A stretch of DNA of 64,000 nucleotides from Primorskyibacter aestuariivivens (lineage in GTDB: Bacteria; Pseudomonadota; Alphaproteobacteria; Rhodobacterales; Rhodobacteraceae): assembly GCF_028023675.1 (NCBI RefSeq), contig NZ_JAQIOZ010000016.1:1-64000 (forward strand), in the 5' to 3' direction. Below the pieces are notes generated by a model. It did not search any database and was not told where the DNA came from. It saw only the letters and a program-made list of their open reading frames with translations. The translations under genes were made by a program, and so were the position numbers. Shown piece after piece: positions 33,248 to 42,258 of the stretch; position 1 is the stretch's first letter; every line of letters starts with the position of its first letter.

Positions 33248-33334
33248 CCGGATTTCCCGTTTGCCCCCGGTCACGAGGGGTAATGACAAATTGAGGTAAA
33301 AATGGGGCAAACTCGCGACGAATTCGCCTCATTC

Positions 33335-33396
33335 CGCATTCCCGCTTCCACCATAGCACAGATGCGCATTCCCGCATGTGGAACCAAGGGGAATGC
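33335..33396 (-). promoter_or_regulatory. Operator-like repeats upstream of the PKS operon
   Basis: CGCATTCCCGC occurs at 33335-33345 and again at 33365-33375, exactly 30 bp apart (about three helical turns). An inverted copy of the core, GGGGAATGC, lies at 33388-33396. They sit in the only gap upstream of the PKS operon, between its start and the flippase stop. This suggests a dedicated regulator binding site; none of the regulators in this window is obviously linked. Confidence 0.45.
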
Positions 33397-33401
33397 ATGC
33401 A

Positions 33402-34769
33402 TCACCGCATCACGGATGCGCCAAGGGTCAGTATTTCCTGACCATTCACGGCAAAAGCGGCCAGCGCGATCAGCACCGCAACCCCGGCAAAAACCACGTC
33501 ATGAAGCGGGTCCCAGGCCCCGGCGCGGCGTGCCAGCCACACAACCACAGGATATGCCAAAATCATGGCAATCCCTTGACCGATGAGCGCCCCAAGCAGC
33601 CCGCCCAGCATCACCCCGGTGGCCAAACCGGCCACCATAAGCACCGCGCGCGCGCTTTGCAGGACAAAGAAATCGCGGCTGTCACCTGCGGCCACGGCAG
33701 CCTGATCATAGGTCAGCCCGACGATCACCGGCAGCTGCGCGATGGCGATCATCACCGCGACGGCGCCTGCCATCTCGTAGCGCGGGTCATAGAGCAGCTC
33801 GACAAGGAACACGCCCGTGAGGGCAAAGAACGCCTGCAGCCCCATCAGCGCAACAGACACCAGAAGCCGCATCTTGCGCAGCTTGGCATAGTTTTCAGCG
33901 CTCTCCTTGGGCGGGGTTTCGCGGTAGATCGGGATCAGCAGCTTGCGCAGGATCATCAGCCCCAAAAGCAACGGGAAAGACGCGAGGAAGAAGCCGATAT
34001 TGTAGACGCCAAACACGTCGATATCGAGGAACCGGCCAAGGATGAGCTTGTCCCCCTGATGGTAGAGGAACCCCACCAGCGTCGACAGGAAAATCCATTT
34101 GCCGAAATTGATCAGCTCATGCGCCGCCTGTTTCTCCCAGCGGAAGCGGTTGCGCGGCCCGGGCAGAAAAGCGGTGTTGACCCAGAACTGCACCAGTGAC
34201 GAGACCAGACCGGACATCACCAGCGCCCAGACCGAATGGAACATCCACGCGAAAAGCACCGCCGTGATGATCCCCGCCAGCTGTGTGACGATGTCCAGCG
34301 CCGTGACCCGGCCCAGCATCAGGTGGCGGTTGGCGGTTTCCATCTTGGTCGGGTTGAAGCCCTGAATGACCAGCGTCAGCCCCATGACGGGCATCAGCAG
34401 CAAAAGCATCGGCTCGCCATAGACCTGCGACACCGGCCAGGCCAGCGCACAAGCGGCGAGCCAGAGGCAGACACCGCGAATGACCTGAATAGTCCAGGCG
34501 GTGTTGAGAAATTCCGGGTCGTCGCCGCGTTTGCTTTGCTGGATGGCGGGGGCCACGCCCACATCCGAAAACATCTGCAGACCTTGCATGAACACCATGG
34601 TGAGCGCCATCATCCCGAACGCCTCGGGGAACAGAAGCCGGGTCAGGATCAGGTTCGAGGCAAGGCGGATGACCTGTGACGTGCCAAACCCGCCCACGGT
34701 GAACATGGTCGAGCGCAGCGCGCGGGCAGAGAGCGATCCCCCCCGAAAACGAGCGACAATGCTGTTCAT
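33402..34769 (-). CDS. Wzx/MOP-superfamily polysaccharide flippase
   Basis: 455 residues and about 12 hydrophobic segments with the N-terminal pattern of lipopolysaccharide/colanic acid exporters (STMFTVGGFGTSQVIRLASN, then LFPEAFGMMALTMVFMQGLQMFSDVG). Such proteins flip undecaprenyl-linked oligosaccharides across the inner membrane. ATG 34769 overlaps the upstream glycosyltransferase stop in an ATGA, which fixes the start. Its place between that glycosyltransferase and the PKS operon makes it the candidate translocase for this locus. Confidence 0.88.
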   Translation of the reverse strand: MNSIVARFRGGSLSARALRSTMFTVGGFGTSQVIRLASNLILTRLLFPEAFGMMALTMVFMQGLQMFSDVGVAPAIQQSKRGDDPEFLNTAWTIQVIRGVCLWLAACALAWPVSQVYGEPMLLLLMPVMGLTLVIQGFNPTKMETANRHLMLGRVTALDIVTQLAGIITAVLFAWMFHSVWALVMSGLVSSLVQFWVNTAFLPGPRNRFRWEKQAAHELINFGKWIFLSTLVGFLYHQGDKLILGRFLDIDVFGVYNIGFFLASFPLLLGLMILRKLLIPIYRETPPKESAENYAKLRKMRLLVSVALMGLQAFFALTGVFLVELLYDPRYEMAGAVAVMIAIAQLPVIVGLTYDQAAVAAGDSRDFFVLQSARAVLMVAGLATGVMLGGLLGALIGQGIAMILAYPVVVWLARRAGAWDPLHDVVFAGVAVLIALAAFAVNGQEILTLGASVMR

Positions 34770-35620
34770 CGTCCCCGGCTCCATCCGCTGTCTCCGCCCA
34801 GCTTCGTGGCCAGCGCAACGCCTGCATAGGTGGCAAAGCCCAGCGGATCGCGCAGCGCCATGGCGGCCATCGCGCCCCGGCTCAGGCCAGGTTTGTCATC
34901 ATTGCGGGCAAGGGTCGGATAACGCTCATGCACCTCGGTCACTCCAACATTCTGCCGCCGCCGCACCCGGACCAGCGCGGTCCAGCCCTCGACGATCGGC
35001 CACTCGTACATACCGGGCACCTTGTGCCGCTCCTGCGGCGTGAACTGCAAGCGCGCAAATGTGTCATCCGAGATGATATCGGGCCATTGGTCCCAGCGTG
35101 CGCGCCCCGCTGTGTTCACCGCGAAAAGCCCGCAACCGGGAACGCCCGTGGTGATGAAGGGCACCTGTCTGTAGATGCGCAGATAGGCTTGGGACAGGGG
35201 GGATTGCGGCTCGGGGATATGCAATGTGCCGCTGCCATAGGCGGCGGTGTCACGGTGCAAGGTTTCGGCCAGTTGCCCCAAAACTTCGGGGCCGACGACC
35301 ACATCCGCATCCAGATAGGCCGTGACAGGCGCCGTGACCCAGCCATCCCCTGCATTCAGCGCGGCGATCTTGCTGCCCTGCATCAGTTCCAGCACCACCA
35401 GCGCCCAGCCGCGCGCCGCGAAGTCGCGGGTCAGGCCGCGCGCGATCTCTGCCGTATTGTCCGTGCAGCCATTGGCCACGACGATGATTTGCGCATGGTC
35501 CGGGCAGTGCGAGGCCAGCAACGCGCGCAGGCAGCGCGCGATCCATTCCTCTTCGTTATTGGCCGGGATCACCACGGCCAGATCGAATGCGTCGGACAAA
35601 GCAGCCTTGCCTCGCGTCAT
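34766..35620 (-). CDS. Family 2 glycosyltransferase
   Basis: 284 residues with LAVVIPANNEEEWIARCLRA (14-33), IIVVANGCTDNT (44-55), YLDADVVV (102-109, supplying the metal-binding DxD) and a C-terminal ISDDTFARLQF acidic motif. It should transfer an activated sugar to a lipid-linked acceptor in the cytoplasm. It overlaps the flippase gene by four bases and is divergent from a GT4 gene 111 bases away, so the two transcripts share one regulatory region (35621-35731). Confidence 0.87.
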   Translation of the reverse strand: MTRGKAALSDAFDLAVVIPANNEEEWIARCLRALLASHCPDHAQIIVVANGCTDNTAEIARGLTRDFAARGWALVVLELMQGSKIAALNAGDGWVTAPVTAYLDADVVVGPEVLGQLAETLHRDTAAYGSGTLHIPEPQSPLSQAYLRIYRQVPFITTGVPGCGLFAVNTAGRARWDQWPDIISDDTFARLQFTPQERHKVPGMYEWPIVEGWTALVRVRRRQNVGVTEVHERYPTLARNDDKPGLSRGAMAAMALRDPLGFATYAGVALATKLGGDSGWSRGR

Positions 35621-35731
35621 GAAAAGGGCGCAATTGCGTGTTGAATCGGGCCCGCCCGGAGCCGAAGACTATATAGATAAAAATGGCCAAACCATGATGC
35701 AGCGCAGAAAAATGCCGGATCGAGGGGTTTC

Positions 35732-36937
35732 ATGACCCGCGTGGACAAGATCGGGTATCTCGTTCCGCAGTTTCCGGGCCAGACGCATATCTTTTTCTGG
35801 CGCGAGATCGCGGCGCTAGAGGCGCAGGGCGTGGAACCGGTGCTGTTGTCCACCCGCAAGCCCCCCGCCGGGCTGATTGCCCATGACTGGTCTGACACGG
35901 CGATGGCGCGCACCACCTATCTGGCCGATGCCTCGCCCCTGGCGCTTCTGCGCGCGCTGCCCCGGATGCCGTGGCGCGAATTGCTGCGCGAGATCCGGCG
36001 TGACGGGCGGTCAGTGTTGAAAGACGCATTGATCTGCGCGCCCGCGGCGCTGCGGCTTGTTCGGCTGTGCCGGGACCGGGGCATTTCGCATGTCCATGTG
36101 CATTCCTGCGGACGGGCCGCGATGGTGGCGGCGCTGGCGCAGGCCATGGGCGGGCCGCGCTATTCGCTGACCCTGCATGGGCCGCTGAGCGATTATGGGC
36201 GCGGGCAGCGGTTCAAATGGCGGCATACGGCCTTTGCCACGGTGATCACCCGCAAGCTCATGGCCGAGATGCAGGCCGAACTGCCCGGTGACCTGCCCCG
36301 GATGATCCTGCGCCCCATGGGGGTGGATACCGAAGTGCTGCGCCGCGATGCGCCCTATGCGCCGGTCCGGCCGGGCGAGGCGCTGCGGCTGTTTGCCTGC
36401 GGGCGGTTGAACGTGGTCAAGGGGCATCAGGACCTGATCGAAGCGGTGCGGCAGTTGCGCGATGCGGGTCATGACGTGACGCTTGAGATCGCCGGTCAGG
36501 ATGATGATGGCGGGGGCGGGTACCGGTTGGTGCTGGAGCAGCTTGTCCGTGATCTTGGATTGCAGGAGCATGTCACGCTTCTGGGTGCGATTGATGCGGG
36601 GGCGGTGCGGGACAGGCTTCTGGACGCGCATGTCTTTGTGCTGGCCTCGTGGCATGAGCCGCTGGGCGTGGCCTATATGGAGGCGATCGCCTGTGGCGTG
36701 CCGACCATCGGCACCGATGCAGGCGGCGTGCCCGAGCTGATCACCGACGGGGTCGAGGGGCTGTTGGTGCCGCCCAAGGACCCGGCGGCGCTGGCGGGCG
36801 CGATCATGCGCATTGCCCGCAACCCGGAGCTTGCGCAACGGCTCAGCGCAACGGGGCGCGCGCGGATCGAGCGGGAGTATCGCGCCAGTCTGGGGGCGGA
36901 AACCATTCTGGCCGAGGCGCGCCGCGCCGCGACCTGA
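35732..36937 (+). CDS. Family 4 (GT-B) glycosyltransferase
   Basis: 401 residues. The N-terminal Glyco_trans_4-like domain contains HVHVHSCGRAA and YSLTLHGPLSDYG. The C-terminal Glycos_transf_1 domain has LRLFACGRLNVVKGHQDLIEAV, then the nucleotide-sugar-binding E-x7-E stretch HEPLGVAYMEAIACGVPTIG. GAGGGG lies five bases before ATG 35732. It is related to the GT4 protein at 48395-49624 (both begin IGYLVPQFPG or IAYLTGEYPR-like). It is convergent with the RTX protein gene. Confidence 0.9.
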   Translation: MTRVDKIGYLVPQFPGQTHIFFWREIAALEAQGVEPVLLSTRKPPAGLIAHDWSDTAMARTTYLADASPLALLRALPRMPWRELLREIRRDGRSVLKDALICAPAALRLVRLCRDRGISHVHVHSCGRAAMVAALAQAMGGPRYSLTLHGPLSDYGRGQRFKWRHTAFATVITRKLMAEMQAELPGDLPRMILRPMGVDTEVLRRDAPYAPVRPGEALRLFACGRLNVVKGHQDLIEAVRQLRDAGHDVTLEIAGQDDDGGGGYRLVLEQLVRDLGLQEHVTLLGAIDAGAVRDRLLDAHVFVLASWHEPLGVAYMEAIACGVPTIGTDAGGVPELITDGVEGLLVPPKDPAALAGAIMRIARNPELAQRLSATGRARIEREYRASLGAETILAEARRAAT

Positions 36938-36941
36938 GCCG

Positions 36942-39941
36942 TCAGAGCAGTGCGTCCAAAGGCAGTTCGACATCGTCGGAAAACCGGATGATTTCGATAT
37001 CCCTGAGGGTGATTTGGCCCAGCGGATAGGTTGCGATGATACGCGCGCCGTCACGGGTGAAGACATAGTCCTCGGCAATCCCCGGGAGCACCGCCGTATC
37101 CGTCCCGGGCCCGCCATTCAGGTGATCCGAGCGGCCATGGCTGATCAGCTCGTCATTGCCGCCGCCCGCGATCAGGATGTCTTCCTCGGTGGTGCCTTCG
37201 AACCGCTCAGAGCGGTCGCTGCCGTAAAGCACCACGCCATGCAGGAAGGTATCGGGCCTGCGGCTTTCCCACCAGGCGGGGCTGTCGCGGTTGAAGGCGG
37301 TGAGCGCGTCCCAGCGCGGGGTGCTGTCCTGAAGATGGCGCAGATTGCCCCAAGAGCCGAATTTGCTGGCCGGAGCCACATCTACAAAGGCGTTGAACAT
37401 GGTACCGCCCGCGTCCTTCCACGCCTGCAAGAGATCGGCATAGATCGCGCCCATTTCGGGGCTGTAGTTCAGGGCGGTGTAATAGGCGGTGAGCGTTTCA
37501 TCCTCGCGCCAGTCGCCGACACCGGCCACATGGGTGCCGCCCTCATACATCAGCATTTCCATGCCAAGGTTTTGCGCGACCCGCGCGTGATAGGCCCAAA
37601 GCTCGCCTACAAGTTCGCGGACCGAGCCATCGCGCAAGCGTTGGGCGACGGGGGCAAAGGTGCCTTTGAACCGGTGTTTGAGCACATACTCCCGCAGCGC
37701 CACGCGGCGCAGCCCCTCGGCCTGACCGGACTTGGTCGCGCGGTCAATGCCGCCCTGGACGATTTCCATCACCGCCGGGGCCTCTTCATCCATGCCAAGG
37801 TAATGGCCGAAATAGCCCGAGACCGCGTAGCCCCGGTAATGGTCGCGCGGCGGGGTGCCGCCCTCGGCCACGTAAAGCGGGGCGTCAAGCATCGGTTCTT
37901 CCAGCCCGGGCCAGCCAGTCTGCACGCCCAGGGTGGGCAGGAAATCGGTGTCGTTGCCGTAAACCTCTTCCCATATCTGCATCACCTGCGCACCGCGCAT
38001 GCCGGCAAACTGCATCCAGGCATCATCGGGTGCACCCGCGCCCCACCGCTCGCGCGCCTGTTCCACGGCCCAGGTGGTTTGCGGAAAGACGCGGTTCCAC
38101 AGCTCGTTGGAATATTCCGCGATGGGTCGCAGGCGCGGGTCCAGCGTGGCGCGCACCTGCTGGGCAAAATTCCGGACATAGGTGTCATCGGCCATATGGG
38201 GCATGTTGAACCACGGGTCCGCCCCGATCAGGTTGGCCAGCCGCACCATATGCTCGACCGGAACGCCGCGCCGCACATAGGTGAAATCATCCACCCGCGC
38301 GCGGTCGTCCCAGTTGCGTTTGGGCGAGCCATTGGTGAACATCCAGTCCATGTACCGGATCGAACGCAAATCCTTGATCAGGGTGGTGAATTCGGGGTTA
38401 TAGACCACCCCGGCCTCGAAAAGCGGAAGGTGGTCTTCGCGCACAATGCGGATATTGCGGATGTAATCGCCGGTGCGCTGCGGGTCGGTTTCGCGGATCG
38501 ACAGCGCCACCAGCCCGTCAGCGGGCTCGTAGACGAACCACAACCCGTTTTCGTCCCGTTGCGTGGTGCGGCCCAGCCCGACGATATCGACCTTGCCCGT
38601 GCCCTCCCATGTCACGCGGTAGCGCGCGGCCAGCGCCGTGGCCTCGGGCGGCTGTTCGGTCAGGAAATAGGTTTCGACCCGGTCCACCCCGTCCGGGATG
38701 CGCCTGAGCCAGCCTTGCGCGTCTAGAAACCCGTCTTCGGCCAGTTTTTCAAACTCGTACCCGCCCCATTGCCCGCGCAGATGGCCCAGCCAGGGGCGGG
38801 CGGTTTTCATGATGTCGACAAACGGGTGCTGGGTGGACCAGTCGGCAATGCCGTTCAGCCCCATCGCCATCGAGGGGTTGGCCAGCCCTTCGGCATTGGC
38901 CTGCGAGGCGTCGGGCAGGTCGGTCGCGGGCTGGACGGGGGCAGGTTGGACCGGGGTTGGCGCGGACGGCTGCGGTGCGGCGGCCACGTCCTCTTCCGGA
39001 GTGCTCACGGGGGCGTCGGGGGCGGGTGCCTCGGCGCGCTGTTCGGCGCGGGGCGCGGCATAGCCCTGCATCTCTTGCCAGATGAAGTCAGCGGTGGCGG
39101 GGTAATTGTCGATCAGCTTGTCACTGATGGAGGGGCTGAATTGGTCAAACCCGGCGGGGGGCGGTGCGTTATAGACCCCGGCATAGGTGATCATGGCGGC
39201 GATCAGATAGGTCGTCGCCGTACCATGCGGGGAATTGTCGAGGTACAAGTCGGTGGGCCGCAGCTCGGTCAGCGGGCCTTCGGTGATCAGCTTGGTCAGA
39301 ATCGAGCCCACCGGGATCAGCCGCACATCCATGCCCGGAACGGCGGCGGCGACCGCGTTGTGATAGTCCTGATACCAGTCGTGATACTCGCCCAGCGTGT
39401 AGCGCAGGTAGCGGCGGTATTTGCGGCGGGTGGGTGGAAAGCTGTCCATCTCGGCCCAGCCTTCATAGAGGAAAACTGTGGGCCTCACCCCTTGCGCGGT
39501 GACCCAGTTGATCAGGTCCACGGTGCCGCTGAGCGGGGAACGCCCGTCGGGGTTGGCCCCTTCATAGGGCAGGTCCGGGGCGCGATACTGGATGAAATTC
39601 TCGGGGTTGATCAGCACCGTGTTGACGTCGGTGGCATCAAAGGCCTCGCGGTCGGAATGCCACAGATGGGTGACTTCCTTGAAGGACCATTGCGGCTCGG
39701 GCGGGATCTTGTCGGGAAACTGGTTGCCGAACACCCATTGCCCCGACAGTTCCAGCGACCGCCCATCGGCGCGCGCCAGCCGGTTGAGCCAATGGGGCAT
39801 CGTCGTGTCATCGTCATTGGTCAGGTGGTGGATCAGCGAATTGCCCCAGACATAGGCGCGCAGCTCCTGCACGGTGTCGGCGCGGGCGACCGTGCCGATG
39901 ACCAGAACCGTGATCCAAATCCAGATTTGCAAGAGCTTCAT
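36942..39941 (-). CDS. Secreted multidomain protein: SGNH-like region, glycosidase-like domain and C-terminal RTX repeats
   Basis: 999 residues. An N-terminal Sec-like signal (MKLLQIWIWITVLVIGTVARA, cleavage near 21) is followed by a region (25-295) with SGNH-hydrolase-like marks: GNSL at 33-36 and DNSPH at 235-239. A Pro/Ala linker covers about 296-350. A large domain (355-890) includes EYSNELWNR and YEGGTHVAG, resembling the acid/base Asn-Glu and a nucleophile Glu of clan GH-A glycosidases. It ends with calcium-binding RTX nonapeptides (LIAGGGNDELISHG, LNGGPGTDTAVLPG). I infer an enzyme that trims or modifies the exopolysaccharide. Start: 39941 chosen to expose the signal peptide; 39953 is possible. 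Confidence 0.75.
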   Translation of the reverse strand: MKLLQIWIWITVLVIGTVARADTVQELRAYVWGNSLIHHLTNDDDTTMPHWLNRLARADGRSLELSGQWVFGNQFPDKIPPEPQWSFKEVTHLWHSDREAFDATDVNTVLINPENFIQYRAPDLPYEGANPDGRSPLSGTVDLINWVTAQGVRPTVFLYEGWAEMDSFPPTRRKYRRYLRYTLGEYHDWYQDYHNAVAAAVPGMDVRLIPVGSILTKLITEGPLTELRPTDLYLDNSPHGTATTYLIAAMITYAGVYNAPPPAGFDQFSPSISDKLIDNYPATADFIWQEMQGYAAPRAEQRAEAPAPDAPVSTPEEDVAAAPQPSAPTPVQPAPVQPATDLPDASQANAEGLANPSMAMGLNGIADWSTQHPFVDIMKTARPWLGHLRGQWGGYEFEKLAEDGFLDAQGWLRRIPDGVDRVETYFLTEQPPEATALAARYRVTWEGTGKVDIVGLGRTTQRDENGLWFVYEPADGLVALSIRETDPQRTGDYIRNIRIVREDHLPLFEAGVVYNPEFTTLIKDLRSIRYMDWMFTNGSPKRNWDDRARVDDFTYVRRGVPVEHMVRLANLIGADPWFNMPHMADDTYVRNFAQQVRATLDPRLRPIAEYSNELWNRVFPQTTWAVEQARERWGAGAPDDAWMQFAGMRGAQVMQIWEEVYGNDTDFLPTLGVQTGWPGLEEPMLDAPLYVAEGGTPPRDHYRGYAVSGYFGHYLGMDEEAPAVMEIVQGGIDRATKSGQAEGLRRVALREYVLKHRFKGTFAPVAQRLRDGSVRELVGELWAYHARVAQNLGMEMLMYEGGTHVAGVGDWREDETLTAYYTALNYSPEMGAIYADLLQAWKDAGGTMFNAFVDVAPASKFGSWGNLRHLQDSTPRWDALTAFNRDSPAWWESRRPDTFLHGVVLYGSDRSERFEGTTEEDILIAGGGNDELISHGRSDHLNGGPGTDTAVLPGIAEDYVFTRDGARIIATYPLGQITLRDIEIIRFSDDVELPLDALL

Positions 39942-40294
39942 ACCAGTCACCATACCCTCTGTTACGCGTCTGCGCGCGCATGCATGCCCTGCCGGAATGG
40001 CAGAATTTTGGCATAGGGTAGAGATTGGATGGAAATTGGCCAGATCAAGACCGGGGCGGGCTGTGTCTTTCGGCATGTCATTGTGTTTCGGGCGCTCCGC
40101 GCGGTTGCGCGCAACACAGGGCTGGAGACTGTTTTACAACCGATTGAAACCTGAGGTCTGCTCAGTGCCGCATTATGGCTGCTGGGAGCCCATCTTTGCC
40201 TTTGAAGAGACTGCGAAGTTATTCTGGAAAGGTGGACGCTAATTGTTTCTGCCAGTTGCCTGTGTAGAATTGAATTTTAGGCAGGGGGTTCGAC
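39942..40294. other. Divergent intergenic region, no supported gene
   Basis: About 350 bases between the RTX-protein gene (minus) and the GFA-family gene (plus). An open plus-strand frame ends at 40242, but it has no ribosome binding site or family resemblance. Composition drops in GC toward 40295. Promoters for both flanking genes must lie here; no clear boxes were found. Confidence 0.4.
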
Positions 40295-40801
40295 ATGAAA
40301 GACCGACACGAAGGGGGATGCCTGTGCGGACGCATCAGGTTCGCCGTTAGAGGGGAACCGTTGACGCTCTACAATTGCAGTTGCCGGTTCTGTCAGAAAG
40401 TCACGGCGGCTGCGGGCAACGCAATGGCGCCATTTTTCAAGGAAGACTTCGAACTGCTCTCCGGAAAGCCGGACGTCTATGAGCACCGCTCCAAGGGCAG
40501 TGGCGGAAAGATGTGGCTCAATGCCTGCCCGGTCTGCCACAGCACTATGTTCATGACGTGGGAAAATTTCTCCAAGGGCGTTGGAGTTTTCTGTGGTTCG
40601 CTCGATGATCCCAACTGGTTCAAGAGGACAGCAGAGAACTCCGTCTACATATACGCCGAAGAAGCACCCAATTGCACGGTCTTTCCGGCTGGCTATCGCG
40701 TCTACAAGGGCCACGCACATTCATTTGGAAAAGCCACCGAGGAACCTCGGGTATATCCCGTACATACGATGGTCGCAGGCGGTGAACCTAAAACCGATTG
40801 A
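40295..40801 (+). CDS. GFA/CENP-V family zinc protein
   Basis: 168 residues with the zinc ligands of the GFA fold: GGCLCGRIRF (Cys9, Cys11), CSCRFCQ (Cys28, 30, 33) and NACPVCHSTMF (Cys78, 81). The family includes glutathione-dependent formaldehyde-activating enzyme and many uncharacterised members; no Adh-type dehydrogenase is adjacent, so a formaldehyde role is unproven. Codon use is visibly less GC-biased than in the polysaccharide genes on either side, consistent with separate acquisition. A start 15 bases behind AGGGGG gives the conserved N-terminus. Confidence 0.82.
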   Translation: MKDRHEGGCLCGRIRFAVRGEPLTLYNCSCRFCQKVTAAAGNAMAPFFKEDFELLSGKPDVYEHRSKGSGGKMWLNACPVCHSTMFMTWENFSKGVGVFCGSLDDPNWFKRTAENSVYIYAEEAPNCTVFPAGYRVYKGHAHSFGKATEEPRVYPVHTMVAGGEPKTD

Positions 40802-40953
40802 CGCTCCGGCGTTACCACGTAGATGAAAAGGCCTTCTCATGCCGGCGAAAAGCCACACGTACCAGTTGTGCCAACGCCACAGACCCCCGTGCGCCTGTGA
40901 TTTCGGAGGTCCGTTTTGTCCCGCAAACCAGACGAAACGCAACCTTCATCCCG

Positions 40954-42060
40954 TCAATAACTGTAGGCCTGCGCATTCTCGCCCTCGGACCGGTTCAGCA
41001 CCACGCCCAAAAGCGGCGTTTCCTTACCCAGCCGCCTCTCCACGTCGCGCACCTGTTGCGGCTTGGTAATCCCGCCACCGATGATCAACAGCACCCCGTC
41101 AAACAGCGGCCGCGCGGCCAGCACATCGTCATTGACCAGCGCGGGCGGCATGTCGAACAGGATGACATCCGGCGCAAGCGCCTCTTCCATCCGATCCATT
41201 ACTTCGGCCGCTTCCGGCAGTTGCATGAGTTCTGACGCATAATCCTCGCGCCGCCCATTGGCGGCCACCATGACATTGTCACCGATTTTCACGTCATTCG
41301 GCCCGGCCCGGCGGAACAGCCCTTCGATGGACAGATCGCCGCGCAGGAAATCGCCCATGCTGCCCGGGTCTTTCATCCCCAGAACCTTGGCGACCGACGG
41401 GCGGCGCATGTCGAGATCCATCAGAACCGTCCGGCAATTGGCCTGCCGCGACAGCGACAGTGCGAGGTTGACCGACATGAACGTCTTGCCGCAGCCTTCG
41501 GTCGGCGATGTCACCGCAATCCGCGACCAGCCGTTTTCGCTGAGCAGGCGCAAGAGTTTCGTGCGCAGAACGTCGAATGCGGAATGCGCCGGATCCGTGC
41601 GTTCCGCCGTGATGATCCGGTTCTTTTCCAGATGTTTCAGGTCAAGCGGAAAGCTTGGAACGCGGCCCCACAGGTCCGGGGCGCTGCGATGCTGTCCGCT
41701 GCCGCCCTGCACCGCCGGAATCGGTGTCGGCGCAATCTCGGTCTGCGCCTCTGCCCGCATTGGCGCGGCATCCGGAACGGCTTTGGCCGTTTCTTTTGGT
41801 GCAATGGCGGGTGGTGCGTCCGGCCTGTCATCCACCTGTGGCTCAACCGTCTGCGGAGGCTCTCTCAGGATATCCAGCGCGGCCCGGCGAAGATCAGCGC
41901 CATCACCCGATGGCTCGGACGATGCTTGCACACCCTCCTGCACCGACTGCACCTGCGGTGCCCGGCTTTCCTCGGCCTCTGCGCGGCCTGCCCGTTTCTT
42001 TCTGCTCCAGCGTCTTTCCATTGTCCCGCCCGGTTTGGGGGTTTTTTGATGCGCATTCAT
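40954..42060 (-). CDS. CpsD/CapB-type BY-kinase for exopolysaccharide
   Basis: 368 residues. A long disordered Pro/Ala/Glu-rich N-terminus (1-125) precedes the kinase domain. That domain has Walker A SPTEGCGKTF (185-194), Walker A' VLMDLDMRRP (212-221) and Walker B ILFDMPP. BY-kinases phosphorylate a C-terminal tyrosine cluster to control polymer export with a Wzz-type partner. Here only two tyrosines (AYSY, 365-368) remain at the C-terminus. The Wzz-like gene lies 20 kb away at 19724-21028. ATG 42060 was kept; ATG 42021 is also possible and neither has a strong ribosome binding site. Confidence 0.85.
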   Translation of the reverse strand: MNAHQKTPKPGGTMERRWSRKKRAGRAEAEESRAPQVQSVQEGVQASSEPSGDGADLRRAALDILREPPQTVEPQVDDRPDAPPAIAPKETAKAVPDAAPMRAEAQTEIAPTPIPAVQGGSGQHRSAPDLWGRVPSFPLDLKHLEKNRIITAERTDPAHSAFDVLRTKLLRLLSENGWSRIAVTSPTEGCGKTFMSVNLALSLSRQANCRTVLMDLDMRRPSVAKVLGMKDPGSMGDFLRGDLSIEGLFRRAGPNDVKIGDNVMVAANGRREDYASELMQLPEAAEVMDRMEEALAPDVILFDMPPALVNDDVLAARPLFDGVLLIIGGGITKPQQVRDVERRLGKETPLLGVVLNRSEGENAQAYSY

Positions 42061-42258
42061 GGTGCGGTTGTCCCGTAAAAATCAGGCAGAATTATGCCCG
42101 TTCCATGGGAGACTGCAGTCATGTTCGCTGTCTCACAGGCATAAGCGCCATGAGGGCAGCAGGAAACAGGTCACACGAGCCGAACGGGTTTCGTTACACC
42201 CGGATAGATCAGGCTGAGACCGCGCCGGAAACGGCCATCAGCACCGGCTCGTATTGGA

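Noticed and set aside
36813-38726. 637-codon plus-strand frame opposite the RTX protein
   Set aside because: Shadow; it begins inside the GT4 coding region without a ribosome binding site.
39874-40242. 122-codon plus-strand frame before the GFA gene
   Set aside because: Starts inside the antisense of the RTX signal region, has no ribosome binding site and no motif.
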